Assembly: GCF_002939385.1 (NCBI RefSeq)
Contig: NZ_MULI01000011.1
Location: 62,001 to 126,000 of the forward strand
DNA length: 64,000 bases
Source of the DNA: Streptomyces sp. MH60
GTDB taxonomy: Bacteria; Actinomycetota; Actinomycetes; Streptomycetales; Streptomycetaceae
Direction of reading: 5' to 3'
Both the position numbers and the translations under genes were made by a program. The notes under the pieces were generated by a model. The model did no database searches, was not told the origin of the DNA, and worked only from the letters and a program-made list of their open reading frames with translations. Positions 53,991-62,474 of this stretch are shown in pieces. How positions within the stretch are numbered: position 1 is the stretch's first letter; each line of letters begins with the position of its first letter.

Positions 53991-56035
53991 GCGGGGACCT
54001 CCAGGGGGTCGAGCTTGTTCGCGTTCCGGATCTCGTCGACGATCCGGCCGATGATGCCGGTGATGTCGAAGTCCTTCGGGGTGAAGACCGCGGCCACTCC
54101 CGCGGCCCGCAGTTCCTCGGCGTCACCGTTCGGGATGATGCCACCGGCGATCACCGGGATGTCTGTGGCACCGGCCACACGGAGCCGTTCGAGTACGTCC
54201 GGCACCAGTTGCGCGTGCGAGCCGGACAGGATGGACAGGCCCACCGCGTGCACGTCCTCCGCCAGGGCGGCGTCCACGATCTGCTCCGGGGTGAGCCGGA
54301 TGCCCTGGTAGACCACCTCGAACCCGGCGTCACGGGCGCGCACGGCGATCTGCTCGGCGCCGTTGGAGTGACCGTCCAGGCCGGGCTTGCCGACCAGGAA
54401 GCGGAGCTTGCCGACGCCCATCTCCTTCGCCGTCAGCTCCACCTTGCGGCGCACCTGCGACAGGGCCGAGCCCTCCTCCGCGGTGACCGCGACCGGCGCC
54501 GAGGACACGCCGGTCGGCGCCCGGAACTCGCCGAAGACCTCGCGCAGCGCCCCGGCCCACTCGCCGGTCGTGGCGCCGGCGCGGGCGCACTCCAGGGTGG
54601 CCTCCATGAGGTTGCCGGTGCCGCGCGCGGCCTCCTTCAGCTTCTCCAGCGCCTTGCAGGGGCGCGGGTGGTTGAAGGGCGGCTGGTACCGCGTGTCCCG
54701 CCAGTGCCGCAGCGAGGCGATGACGCGGGCCTCCACCGCCGGGTCGACCGTCTGGATCGCGGTGTCCAGGTCGGCGGTCAGCGGGTTGGGCTCGGTGCCC
54801 TCGAAGGCGTTGACACCGATGATCTTCTCCTCGCCGGACTCGATCCGGGCCCGGCGCTCGGCGTGCGAGGCGACCAGCTGGGACTTGAGGTAGCCGGACT
54901 CGACGGCGGCCATCGCGCCGCCCATCTCCTGGATGCGCTCGATCTCCGCGAAGGCCGCCTCGACCAGCTCCCCGACCTTCGCCTCGATCACCTTCGAACC
55001 CTCGAAGATGTCCTCGTACTCCAGCAGGTCGCTCTCGTGCGCCAGCACCTGCTGGATGCGCAGCGACCACTGCTGGTCCCAGGGCCGGGGCAGGCCCAGC
55101 GCCTCGTTCCAGGCCGGCAACTGCACGGCACGCGCGCGTGCGTCCTTGGAGAGGGTCACGGCCAGCATCTCCAGCACGATCCGCTGGACGTTGTTCTCCG
55201 GCTGCGCCTCGGTCAGGCCCAGGGAGTTGACCTGGACGCCGTAGCGGAAGCGGCGGTGCTTGGGGTTCTCGATGCCGTACCGCTCGCGGGTGACGCGGTC
55301 CCAGATGCGGCCGAAGGCGCGCATCTTGCACATCTCCTCGACGAAGCGGACGCCCGCGTTGACGAAGAACGAGATCCGGCCGACCACGTCGCCCATGCGC
55401 TCCTGCGGCACCTGACCGCTGTCCCGCACCGCGTCGAGCACGGCGATCGCGGTGGACATCGCGTACGCGATCTCCTGCACCGGCGTGGCGCCCGCCTCCT
55501 GCAGGTGGTAGCTGCAGATGTTGATCGGGTTCCACTTCGGCAGGTGGGAGACCGTGTACGCGATCATGTCGGTCGTCAGGCGGAGCGACGGTCCGGGCGG
55601 GAAGACGTGCGTCCCCCGGGACAGGTACTCCTTGACGATGTCGTTCTGGGTGGTGCCCTGGAGCTTGGTGATGTCCGCGCCCTGCTCCTCCGCGACGACC
55701 TGGTAGAGCGCCAGCAGCCACATGGCCGTGGCGTTGATGGTCATCGAGGTGTTCATCTGCTCCAGGGGGATGTCCTGGAACAGCCGGCGCATGTCACCGA
55801 GGTGCGCGACCGGCACGCCGACCCGGCCGACCTCGCCGCGGGCGAGGATGTGGTCGGAGTCGTACCCGGTCTGGGTCGGCAGGTCGAAGGCGACCGACAG
55901 ACCCGTCTGGCCCTTGGCGAGGTTGCGCCGGTACAGCTCGTTGGACGCCTCGGCCGTGGAGTGACCGGCGTAGGTGCGCATGAGCCACGGCCGGTCCTTC
56001 TCCCGCCTCCCGTCGGCGGGCTGACGCTCACTCAT
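53987..56035 (-). CDS. meaA: Coenzyme B12-dependent ethylmalonyl-CoA mutase
   Basis: A 682-residue mutase that rearranges (2R)-ethylmalonyl-CoA to methylsuccinyl-CoA. The N-terminal TIM barrel begins RPWLMRTYAGHSTAEASNEL and includes the family segment FDLPTQTGYDSDH. The C-terminal B12-binding domain has the DxHxxG box DGHSNG with H556, then the SGSHAQLVPDVLERL and GGIIPNGDAEEL loops. One chain carries both domains, as in MeaA rather than two-subunit methylmalonyl-CoA mutase. GAGGAG precedes the ATG, 10 bases after ccr. Confidence 0.96.
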   Translation of the reverse strand: MSERQPADGRREKDRPWLMRTYAGHSTAEASNELYRRNLAKGQTGLSVAFDLPTQTGYDSDHILARGEVGRVGVPVAHLGDMRRLFQDIPLEQMNTSMTINATAMWLLALYQVVAEEQGADITKLQGTTQNDIVKEYLSRGTHVFPPGPSLRLTTDMIAYTVSHLPKWNPINICSYHLQEAGATPVQEIAYAMSTAIAVLDAVRDSGQVPQERMGDVVGRISFFVNAGVRFVEEMCKMRAFGRIWDRVTRERYGIENPKHRRFRYGVQVNSLGLTEAQPENNVQRIVLEMLAVTLSKDARARAVQLPAWNEALGLPRPWDQQWSLRIQQVLAHESDLLEYEDIFEGSKVIEAKVGELVEAAFAEIERIQEMGGAMAAVESGYLKSQLVASHAERRARIESGEEKIIGVNAFEGTEPNPLTADLDTAIQTVDPAVEARVIASLRHWRDTRYQPPFNHPRPCKALEKLKEAARGTGNLMEATLECARAGATTGEWAGALREVFGEFRAPTGVSSAPVAVTAEEGSALSQVRRKVELTAKEMGVGKLRFLVGKPGLDGHSNGAEQIAVRARDAGFEVVYQGIRLTPEQIVDAALAEDVHAVGLSILSGSHAQLVPDVLERLRVAGATDIPVIAGGIIPNGDAEELRAAGVAAVFTPKDFDITGIIGRIVDEIRNANKLDPLEVPA

Positions 56036-56045
56036 GTGTCGCTCC

Positions 56046-57389
56046 TCAGACGTTCCGGAAGCGGTTGATGGCGTCGAGGTGCTGCGCGCGCTTCTCCTGG
56101 TCGCGCACGCCCAGGCCCTCCTCGGGCGCCAGGCACAGCACGCCGACCTTGCCCTGGTGGGCGTTGCGGTGGACGTCGTGGGCGGCCTGGCCGGTGTCCT
56201 CCAGGGAGTACACCTTGGAGAGCGTCGGGTGGATCTTGCCCTTGGCGATGAGGCGGTTGGCCTCCCAGGCCTCGCGGTAGTTGGCGAAGTGGGAGCCGAT
56301 GATGCGCTTCAGGGACATCCACAGGTAGCGGTTGTCGTACTCGTGCATGTAACCCGAGGTCGAGGCGCAGGTGGTGATGGTGCCGCCCTTGCGGGTGACG
56401 AAGACGGAGGCGCCGAAGGTCTCCCGGCCGGGGTGCTCGAAGACGATGTCGATGTCCTCGCCGCCGGTCAGCTCGCGGATGCGCTTGCCGAAGCGCTTCC
56501 ACTCCTTGGGGTCCTGGGTCTGCTCGTCCTTCCAGAACCTGTAGCCCTCGGCGTTGCGGTCGATGATCGCCTCGGCGCCCATCGCGCGGCAGATCTCCGC
56601 CTTCTGCGGCGAGGAGACGACGCAGATCGGGTTGGCGCCGCCGGCGAGGGCGAACTGGGTGGCGTACGAGCCGAGTCCGCCGCTGGCGCCCCAGATGAGG
56701 ACGTTGTCGCCCTGCTTCATGCCGGCACCGTTGCGCGAGACCAGCTGCCGGTAGGCGGTGGAGTTCACCAGGCCGGGGGCCGCGGCCTCCTCCCAGCTCA
56801 GGTGGTCGGGCTTCGGCATCAGCTGGTTGGACTTGACCAGCGCGATCTCGGCGAGACCGCCGAAGTTGGTCTCGAAGCCCCAGATGCGCTGCTCGGGGTC
56901 GAGCATCGTGTCGTTGTGGCCGTCGGACGACTCCAGCTCGACGGACAGGCAGTGCGCGACGACCTCGTCGCCCGGCTGCCAGGCGTTGACGCCGGGTCCG
57001 GTGCGCAGGACGACGCCGGCCAGGTCGGAGCCGATGATGTGGTACGGCAGGTCGTGCCGCTTGGCCAGCTCGTTGGTGCGGCCGTAGCGCTCCAGGAAGC
57101 CGAACGTCGACAGCGGCTCGAAGATCGAGGTCCACACCGAGTTGTAGTTGACCGAGGAGGCCATCACGGCCACCAGGGCCTCGCCGGGACCCAGCTCGGG
57201 CACCGGCACGTCGTCCAGGTGGATCGACTTGCGGGGGTCCTTGTCGCGGGTCTCGAGTCCCGCGAACATCTCCGTCTCGTCCTTGTGCACGGTGATCGCG
57301 CGGTACGACTCGGGGAGCGGCAGTGCGGCGATGTCGGCCGGCGTGGAGTCGGGCGACTGGATCGCGTCCAGGATGTCCTTCACGGTCAC
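56046..57389 (-). CDS. ccr: Crotonyl-CoA carboxylase/reductase
   Basis: Medium-chain reductase that adds CO2 to crotonyl-CoA with NADPH to give ethylmalonyl-CoA, the key step of the pathway and a source of polyketide extender unit. The 447-residue protein matches the Streptomyces enzyme length. It contains the CO2-pocket segment VNYNSVWTSIFEPLSTFGFL, WGFETNFGGLAEIALVKSNQ, the Rossmann motif IWGASGGLGSYATQ, FEHPGRETFG and GSHFANYREAWEAN. GTG 57389 has GGAGG 7 bases upstream. First gene of the mcd-mch-mcl-meaA-ccr operon. Confidence 0.97.
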   Translation of the reverse strand: MTVKDILDAIQSPDSTPADIAALPLPESYRAITVHKDETEMFAGLETRDKDPRKSIHLDDVPVPELGPGEALVAVMASSVNYNSVWTSIFEPLSTFGFLERYGRTNELAKRHDLPYHIIGSDLAGVVLRTGPGVNAWQPGDEVVAHCLSVELESSDGHNDTMLDPEQRIWGFETNFGGLAEIALVKSNQLMPKPDHLSWEEAAAPGLVNSTAYRQLVSRNGAGMKQGDNVLIWGASGGLGSYATQFALAGGANPICVVSSPQKAEICRAMGAEAIIDRNAEGYRFWKDEQTQDPKEWKRFGKRIRELTGGEDIDIVFEHPGRETFGASVFVTRKGGTITTCASTSGYMHEYDNRYLWMSLKRIIGSHFANYREAWEANRLIAKGKIHPTLSKVYSLEDTGQAAHDVHRNAHQGKVGVLCLAPEEGLGVRDQEKRAQHLDAINRFRNV

Positions 57390-57528
57390 GGTGTTGCCTC
57401 CGGCGGTGAGCGCCCTGAGGGAGGGGCGCTGAGGGTTACGTCGGTGCTTCTGAGGTGAGGGTGTGTGCCTGTGACGCAGGCGTTCGGGCGCGCAGGGGAT
57501 GAGGTGCGGGGACAGCCCGGACACCTTC

Positions 57529-57557
57529 AACGTATGACACCGCGTGTCACCCCGCAA
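57529..57557 (-). promoter_or_regulatory. ccr promoter with operator palindrome in the spacer
   Basis: On the minus strand TTGCGG (57552-57557) and TACGTT (57529-57534) are exactly 17 bases apart. The spacer contains the perfect palindrome TGACAC-CGC-GTGTCA (57535-57549), and GGCACTGAGTGCC (57558-57570) adjoins the -35. A bound regulator would sit between the promoter boxes. The TetR protein encoded just upstream is the likeliest candidate. Confidence 0.6.
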
Positions 57558-57664
57558 GGCACTGAGTGCCAGAAACTCTTCTCAGATGAAATCTTTACGT
57601 GACAGATGAGCGATGATCGATCGAATCATCTCCCGCCGAGGGTGAAAAAGGGACGCCGACATGC

Positions 57665-57690
57665 AAAAACGGCCACCCGATGGGTGGCCG
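57665..57690 (-). terminator. Rho-independent terminator of the TetR gene
   Basis: CGGCCACCC (57670-57678) pairs perfectly with GGGTGGCCG (57682-57690) across a 3-base loop. On the minus strand the stem is followed by TTTTT, the only classical U-tract terminator noticed in the window. It separates tetR from ccr transcription. Confidence 0.85.
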
Positions 57691-57713
57691 TCGTCACAGT
57701 GCGGGAAGGGCGG

Positions 57714-58529
57714 TCAGCGCTCCTTGAGGGCCTGCTCGATGGTGCGCATGACCTCGTGCAGCGGCGCGTCGGTGCGCGCCACCGTCACGAGCACCTCGCC
57801 CTGCACGGAGGCCGAGGAGGCGGCGGGGCGCCCGGTGGAGGCCGTGCCGCGGCCCGCCCCGATGCCCGTGCCGAAGGTCTTCCGCACGATCGCGAACGCG
57901 TGGTCCAGCTCGGCCTCCACGTCGCCCTGCCCGTCGGCCCGCAGCCAGCGCCGCAGCACGTGGTTGTGCGCGGTGACCACGGCGGACGCCGCGACCTCCG
58001 CGAGCAGCGGGTCGTCGTTGGCGTCGTCGTCGTGCGCATGCTCGTCGAAGTGGCCCAGCAGATAGCGGGTGAACAGGCGCTCGTAACGGGCCACCGACGC
58101 GATCTCCGCCTCGCGCAGGGTGGGCACCTCGCGCGTCAGCTTGTAGCGGGCGACCGAGATCTCCGGCCGGGCCGCGTACATCTTCATGACTTCCTTGATG
58201 CCGCGGCACACCGTGTCGAGCGGGTGCTCGTGCGCGGGCGCCGCGTTGAGCACCGCCTCGGCGCGTACCAGGGTGTCGTCGTGGTCCGGGAAGATCGCCT
58301 CTTCCTTGGAGCGGAAGTGGCGGAAGAAGGTGCGGCGGGCGACCCCGGCCTGGGCCGCGATCTCGTCGACGGTCGTCGCCTCGTACCCCTTGGTCGCGAA
58401 CAGCTCCATCGCCGCCGCCGCCAGCTCCCGGCGCATTTTGAGCCGCTGGGCGGCGGCTCGGCTGCCGGCCGCGCTCTCCGGCGCGTCGGACGTGGCTGAG
58501 GTACGTGTGGACTTGGCGGGCTGGGGCAT
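57714..58529 (-). CDS. TetR-family transcriptional regulator
   Basis: A 271-residue regulator. The N-terminal HTH (about residues 30-80) reads RRELAAAAMELFATKGYEAT, then TVDEIAAQAGVARRTFFRHF and RSKEEAIFPDHDD. A helical ligand domain follows. It has a Ser/Thr/Pro-rich lead and an Ala/Ser/Gly-rich segment before a final helix ending MRTIEQALKER. TACGTT lies 6 bases before ATG 58529 and there is no ribosome site, so it is probably leaderless; an ATG at 58547 is less likely. It lies between hbdA and ccr and probably controls one or both, sensing an acyl-CoA (inference). Confidence 0.85.
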   Translation of the reverse strand: MPQPAKSTRTSATSDAPESAAGSRAAAQRLKMRRELAAAAMELFATKGYEATTVDEIAAQAGVARRTFFRHFRSKEEAIFPDHDDTLVRAEAVLNAAPAHEHPLDTVCRGIKEVMKMYAARPEISVARYKLTREVPTLREAEIASVARYERLFTRYLLGHFDEHAHDDDANDDPLLAEVAASAVVTAHNHVLRRWLRADGQGDVEAELDHAFAIVRKTFGTGIGAGRGTASTGRPAASSASVQGEVLVTVARTDAPLHEVMRTIEQALKER

Positions 58530-58665
58530 GACCCGAACGTACTGCATGCGGGCGCAATCATGCGCGTGACCGGGGATTCCCCCGCCCGTGCGGGGCGGGG
58601 GAGACCCGGCCGGACCGAGCAGCCCGCCCCAGTCCTCCTCGGGCCCGAACCAGTCGCCCGGTCGC

Positions 58666-60471
58666 TCAGCGGCGGGCATGCTCGCGGAAGCCGCGGCCCG
58701 TCTTGCGGCCGAGGCAGCCCGCGGCCACCAGATGCTCGAGCAGCGGTGCGGGCGCCAGCCCCGGGTCGCGGAACTCCCGGTGCAGGACCTTCTCGATGGC
58801 CAGCGACACATCGAGTCCGACCACGTCGAGCAGCTCGAACGGGCCCATCGGGTAGCCGCCGCCCAGTTTCATCGCCGCGTCGATGTCGTCGAGGGTCGCG
58901 TAGTGCTCCTGCACCATCTTGACCGCGTTGTTGAGGTACGGGAACAGCAGCGCGTTCACGATGAACCCGGCCCGGTCACCGCAGTCCACCGCGTGCTTGC
59001 GGACCTTGGCGCAGACCTCGTGGACGGTGGCGTGCACGTCGTCGGCGGTCAGCACGGTGCGGACCACCTCGACCAGCTTCATCGCCGGGGCCGGGTTGAA
59101 GAAGTGCATGCCGATCACGTCCTGCGGACGCGAGGTGGCGCGGGCGCAGGCCACGACCGGCAGCGAGGAGGTGGTGGTGGCCAGCACCGCGCCGGGCTTG
59201 CAGACCTTGTCCAGGGTGCCGAACAGCTGCCGCTTAACCTCCAGGTCCTCGGCGACGGCCTCCACGGCCAGATCGACGTCGGCGAAGTCGTCGTACGTGC
59301 CCGTCGGCGTGATCAGCTCCAGCGCCCCCGCGGCCGCCTCGGCGGTCATCCGCCCCTTGTCGACCGACCGCGCCAGGGACTTGCCGATCCGGGCCTTGGC
59401 CGTCTGCGCCTTCTCCGCGCTGCGGGCGGCCAGCACCACCTCGTACCCGGCCTTGGCGAACACCTCCGCGATGCCCGACGCCATGGTGCCGGAACCGGCC
59501 ACACCGACGGCGCGCACCGGCCGGCCGGAGACCGCGGTGCCCCCCTTCCGCGGGGTCAGCGCGTCCGGCACCACGACCGCGCTGCCGGGCGCCTCGTAGG
59601 TGTAGAAGCCGCGCCCCGCCTTGCGGCCCGTCAGTCCCGCCTCGCTGAGCTGCCTGAGGATCGGCGCCGGGGCGTGCAGGCGGTCCCGGGAGGCGGCGTA
59701 CATGGCCTCCAGGACCGTGCGGGCGGTGTCCACGCCCACCAGGTCGAGCAGCGCCAGCGGCCCCATCGGCAGGCCGCAGCCGAGGCGCATCGCGGCGTCG
59801 ATGTCCTCGCGGGAGGCGTAGTTCGCCTCGTACATCGCCGCGGCCTGGTTGAGGTAGCCGAACAGCAGGCCGTCCGCGACGAAACCGGGCCGGTCCCCGA
59901 CCGCGACCGGCTCCTTGCCGAGGTCCAGGGCCAGGTCGGTGACGGCCGTGACGGCGGCGGGCGCGGTCAGCACCGAGGAGACGACCTCGACCAGCTTCAT
60001 GGCCGGCGCCGGGTTGAAGAAGTGCAGGCCGAGCACCCGCTCCGGGCGGGCCGAGTCCGCGGCCAGCCGCGTGACGGACAGCGCGTTGGTGCCGGTCGCC
60101 AGGATCGTCTGGGGACGCACGATCCCGTCCAGCTCCCGGAAGACCCGCTGCTTGATCTCGTACGACTCCGGCACCACCTCGATCACCAGGTCGGCGTCGG
60201 CGGCCGCCCGCAGGTCGGTGGAGGTGCGGACGCGGCCCAGGGCACCGGCGCGGTCCTGCTCGGTCAGGCGCCCGCGCTCGACGGCACGGGCGGTGGAGGA
60301 CTCCAGCGCGGCGACCGCCTTGACGGCCTGCGCCTCGCTGACGTCGATGCCGACGACCTCGCGGCCGGCCCCGGCCAGGACCTCGGCGATGCCGGTGCCC
60401 ATCGTGCCGAGGCCGACGACGGCGATCGTCTGGAGCGGGGACAGAGGGGTGTCGGACAGGGGAGTGGCCAT
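58666..60471 (-). CDS. hbdA: Two-module 3-hydroxyacyl-CoA (3-hydroxybutyryl-CoA) dehydrogenase
   Basis: A 601-residue tandem fusion of two complete 3HCDH units (about 1-295 and 315-601), each with a Rossmann motif (VGLGTMGTGIA; VAGSGTMASGIA) and a helical C-domain. It should interconvert acetoacetyl-CoA and 3-hydroxybutyryl-CoA, feeding crotonyl-CoA to ccr. Module 2 has all catalytic residues: S435/S436 (TTTSSL), H456 and E468 (HFFNPAPAMKLVE), N506 (FIVNALL). Module 1 keeps H150 and E162 but has N129-A130 in place of the serines and D200 in place of the Asn, so it may be catalytically weak. GGAGT lies 7 bases before the ATG. Confidence 0.92.
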   Translation of the reverse strand: MATPLSDTPLSPLQTIAVVGLGTMGTGIAEVLAGAGREVVGIDVSEAQAVKAVAALESSTARAVERGRLTEQDRAGALGRVRTSTDLRAAADADLVIEVVPESYEIKQRVFRELDGIVRPQTILATGTNALSVTRLAADSARPERVLGLHFFNPAPAMKLVEVVSSVLTAPAAVTAVTDLALDLGKEPVAVGDRPGFVADGLLFGYLNQAAAMYEANYASREDIDAAMRLGCGLPMGPLALLDLVGVDTARTVLEAMYAASRDRLHAPAPILRQLSEAGLTGRKAGRGFYTYEAPGSAVVVPDALTPRKGGTAVSGRPVRAVGVAGSGTMASGIAEVFAKAGYEVVLAARSAEKAQTAKARIGKSLARSVDKGRMTAEAAAGALELITPTGTYDDFADVDLAVEAVAEDLEVKRQLFGTLDKVCKPGAVLATTTSSLPVVACARATSRPQDVIGMHFFNPAPAMKLVEVVRTVLTADDVHATVHEVCAKVRKHAVDCGDRAGFIVNALLFPYLNNAVKMVQEHYATLDDIDAAMKLGGGYPMGPFELLDVVGLDVSLAIEKVLHREFRDPGLAPAPLLEHLVAAGCLGRKTGRGFREHARR

Positions 60472-60853
60472 CGCGGGACTCCAGGAATGAGGGGTGACGA
60501 CGGGAGCACGCATGCGGGCGCCGTCGCGGCGCACCGGGTGCGTGGGAAAGGGAGGAACGGAGTGCGGGTGTTGCCGGGCTCGAACGGCGCACACGCCCGG
60601 TGCCGTCGCGGAGGGCGCACGCGCCCGGCCGGCGGCCTGTGACCGGCCCTGTCCCGGGGCCGGGTCCTGATGCGGTACCCGAGGTACCGGACCGACTGCC
60701 CTCCTGGTGGTTGCGTCACCAAACCACCGTGAGGAGTTGCTGCGGGCGGATGGCCCGCTCGTCTGAGGTTAACCCGCGGGTAACGAGCGCGCCAGCCCCC
60801 GGTGTTCGTGATGTAGGTCCCACGCCCGGTGTGACGCCCCTAACCTCGGTGTC
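60472..60853. promoter_or_regulatory. Gene-free divergent region between hbdA and the HEAT-repeat gene
   Basis: No convincing gene. It contains CGGTACC-CGA-GGTACCG (60673-60689, perfect), GGTGGTT/AACCACC (60706-60712 with 60722-60728), and a near-perfect palindrome around ACCCGCGGGT (60772-60781, with GTTA and AAC flanks). The first two are candidate hbdA operators. TAACCT at 60841-60846 lies 7 bases before the HEAT-repeat start. Confidence 0.55.
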
Positions 60854-61447
60854 ATGGACGAAGAGTTGCGAACGCTCACGGAGCGCTTACGGGCCGAGGC
60901 GGCGGCGTCGGGTGCCCCGGGGGCGCGGGCGGTGTACGACCGGCTCGTGGCGACCGGGGACCACGACGAGCTGGCCGCCGTGCTCACCGAGCCCGGACAC
61001 CCGCTGTGGGCCCGGGAACTGGCCGCCTTCCGGCTGGGCGTGGCGGGGGACCGGCGGGCCTTCGAATCGCTCGTGCTCCTGCTGAACCACCGCGACCCGC
61101 CGCGCTGTGCCTCGGCCGCCCACGCCCTGGCCCGCCTCGGCGACCCGCGCACCGCCCGCGCGGCCGCCGCCCTCGCCACCAACGAACTGCGGGTCGCCTA
61201 CGCCCTGCATCCGGTGCGGCTGCTGGCCGAGCTGCGGGCCCCCGAGTCGGTGCCCGCGCTGATCACCACGCTGGAGCGGCGGCTGCGCCCGCACGACCCG
61301 TACCGGCGCGTCGCGCTCGCCTGCGTCGAGGGCCTCGGCGCCCTCGGCGACGAGCGCGCGGGGCCCGTCCTGAACGACGCCCTGGCCCACCCGGCGCTGG
61401 CCGAGGCGGCGGTGCGGGCGCTGGCGCGCATCCCGGGGCAGCGGTGA
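60854..61447 (+). CDS. HEAT-repeat protein
   Basis: A 197-residue all-helical protein with about four HEAT/PBS-lyase-like repeats, for example DPPRCASAAHALARLGDPRT, RAPESVPALITTLERRL and RRVALACVEGLGALGDERAG. Such domains are protein-interaction scaffolds; no catalytic motif is present. TAACCT lies 7 bases upstream of the ATG with no ribosome site, so it is probably leaderless. The neighbours do not reveal a role. Confidence 0.82.
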   Translation: MDEELRTLTERLRAEAAASGAPGARAVYDRLVATGDHDELAAVLTEPGHPLWARELAAFRLGVAGDRRAFESLVLLLNHRDPPRCASAAHALARLGDPRTARAAAALATNELRVAYALHPVRLLAELRAPESVPALITTLERRLRPHDPYRRVALACVEGLGALGDERAGPVLNDALAHPALAEAAVRALARIPGQR

Positions 61448-61480
61448 GCGGCGGGCCGGCGGCCGGGCGATGACGGCCCG

Positions 61481-62020
61481 TCAACCGGTCAGCGGCCGGG
61501 CGTAGCGCACCTCGGGCACTGGGACGCCGTCCACCTCGAAGGGCTCCTCGGCGCCGTCGGCGCGGAAGCCCGCCCGCTCGTAGAAGCGCCGGGCGCGGGT
61601 GTTGCCCTTGAGCACCCACAGGAGCATGCGGGCGTGCCCGGCGGCCCGGCACCGGCGTACCGACTCCCCGACCAGGGCCTGCCCGATGCCCGCACCGAAC
61701 CGTCCGGCGTCGACGTAGAGGGCGTACAACTCGGCGTCCGCGGTGCGCGCCTCGCCGTCCCGGTAGGGGCCGTGGCAGGCCCAGCCGACGACCTCGCCGC
61801 CCTCGTCCTCGGCGACCAGGTTCAGCACGCCCTCCGGGGCCCGGGCGAACAGGTCGCGACGCCGCTCCGCGTCGGCGGCGGGGTCCATCGCGTCGAGGTG
61901 CGGCTGCGGCATCAGACCCCGGTAGGCGCTCTGCCAGCCCCGGACACGGATCAGGGACACGCGGTCGCAGTCCGCGAGGACCATCTCCCGCACCCGCACG
62001 CGCGCCTGCGGGCCGCTCAC
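61481..62020 (-). CDS. GNAT-family N-acetyltransferase
   Basis: A 179-residue acetyl-CoA-dependent transferase. The motif A/B region reads LYALYVDAGRFGAGIGQALV (R/Q-x-x-G-x-G/A pyrophosphate loop), followed by GHARMLLWVLKGNTRARRFY and ERAGF. N-terminal RVREMVLADCDRVSLIRVRG is typical. The substrate is unknown. The GTG start overlaps the RidA stop by GTGA, so it is coupled to that gene. Confidence 0.9.
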   Translation of the reverse strand: MSGPQARVRVREMVLADCDRVSLIRVRGWQSAYRGLMPQPHLDAMDPAADAERRRDLFARAPEGVLNLVAEDEGGEVVGWACHGPYRDGEARTADAELYALYVDAGRFGAGIGQALVGESVRRCRAAGHARMLLWVLKGNTRARRFYERAGFRADGAEEPFEVDGVPVPEVRYARPLTG

Positions 62021-62415
62021 GGCGCCACGACCGCGAACGCCTCGATCTCCATGAGGAACTCCGGCCGGACCAGCGCGCCCACCTGCACCGCCGAGGCGGC
62101 CGGCAGCCGGTCGTCGGGTATGTGCTCGGCGCGGGCCGCGCGGATCGCGCCCATGTGGGCCATGTCCGTGACGAAGAAGGTCAGCTTCACCACGTCGTCG
62201 AAGGCCGCACCGGCCGAGGCCAGGCAGCGGCGGAGGTTCTCGAACACCTGGCGGGCCTGGGCCGCGGGGTCGCCCTCGCCGACCACCGCGCCGTCCTCGT
62301 CCAGCGCGAGCTGCCCCGAGACGGCCACGAACCGCCCGGTGCCGAGGACCACATGGGTGTACTGCGCGGCGGGCGCGACGCCCTCGGGGGCGGGGATCCT
62401 GGTCAGCTCACTCAT
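62017..62415 (-). CDS. RidA/YjgF-family protein
   Basis: A 132-residue enamine/imine deaminase-like protein of the RidA family. It has VAVSGQLALDEDGAVVGEGD, FENLRRCLASAGAAFDDVVK, VTDMAHMGAIRAARAEH, and the C-terminal VRPEFLMEIEAFAV carrying the Arg and Glu that define active RidA members. It would detoxify reactive 2-aminoacrylate-like intermediates from PLP enzymes. Translationally coupled to the GNAT gene. Confidence 0.9.
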   Translation of the reverse strand: MSELTRIPAPEGVAPAAQYTHVVLGTGRFVAVSGQLALDEDGAVVGEGDPAAQARQVFENLRRCLASAGAAFDDVVKLTFFVTDMAHMGAIRAARAEHIPDDRLPAASAVQVGALVRPEFLMEIEAFAVVAP

Positions 62416-62474
62416 GCGTCCATCGTGGACCACGGCACTGACAACGCCCCCGACGGGGTGTGCGAACGGGGCGG

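Larger units (their letters stand above)
57390..57713. promoter_or_regulatory. Gene-free ccr leader and promoter region
   Basis: No gene. From right to left it holds the TetR terminator (57664-57690), the imperfect palindrome GATGAT-CGATCGA-ATCATC (57612-57630), a 13-bp palindrome GGCACTGAGTGCC (57558-57570), the ccr promoter with an operator in its spacer, and a leader hairpin AGCGCCC/GGGCGCT (57409-57415 with 57424-57430) shortly before the ccr ribosome site. Confidence 0.6.

Noticed and set aside
58666..60471. HbdA as two genes joined by sequencing error
   Set aside because: The frame is continuous with a plausible linker (about 295-315), and there is no ribosome site or start between modules. 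The tandem form is also familiar in streptomycetes.
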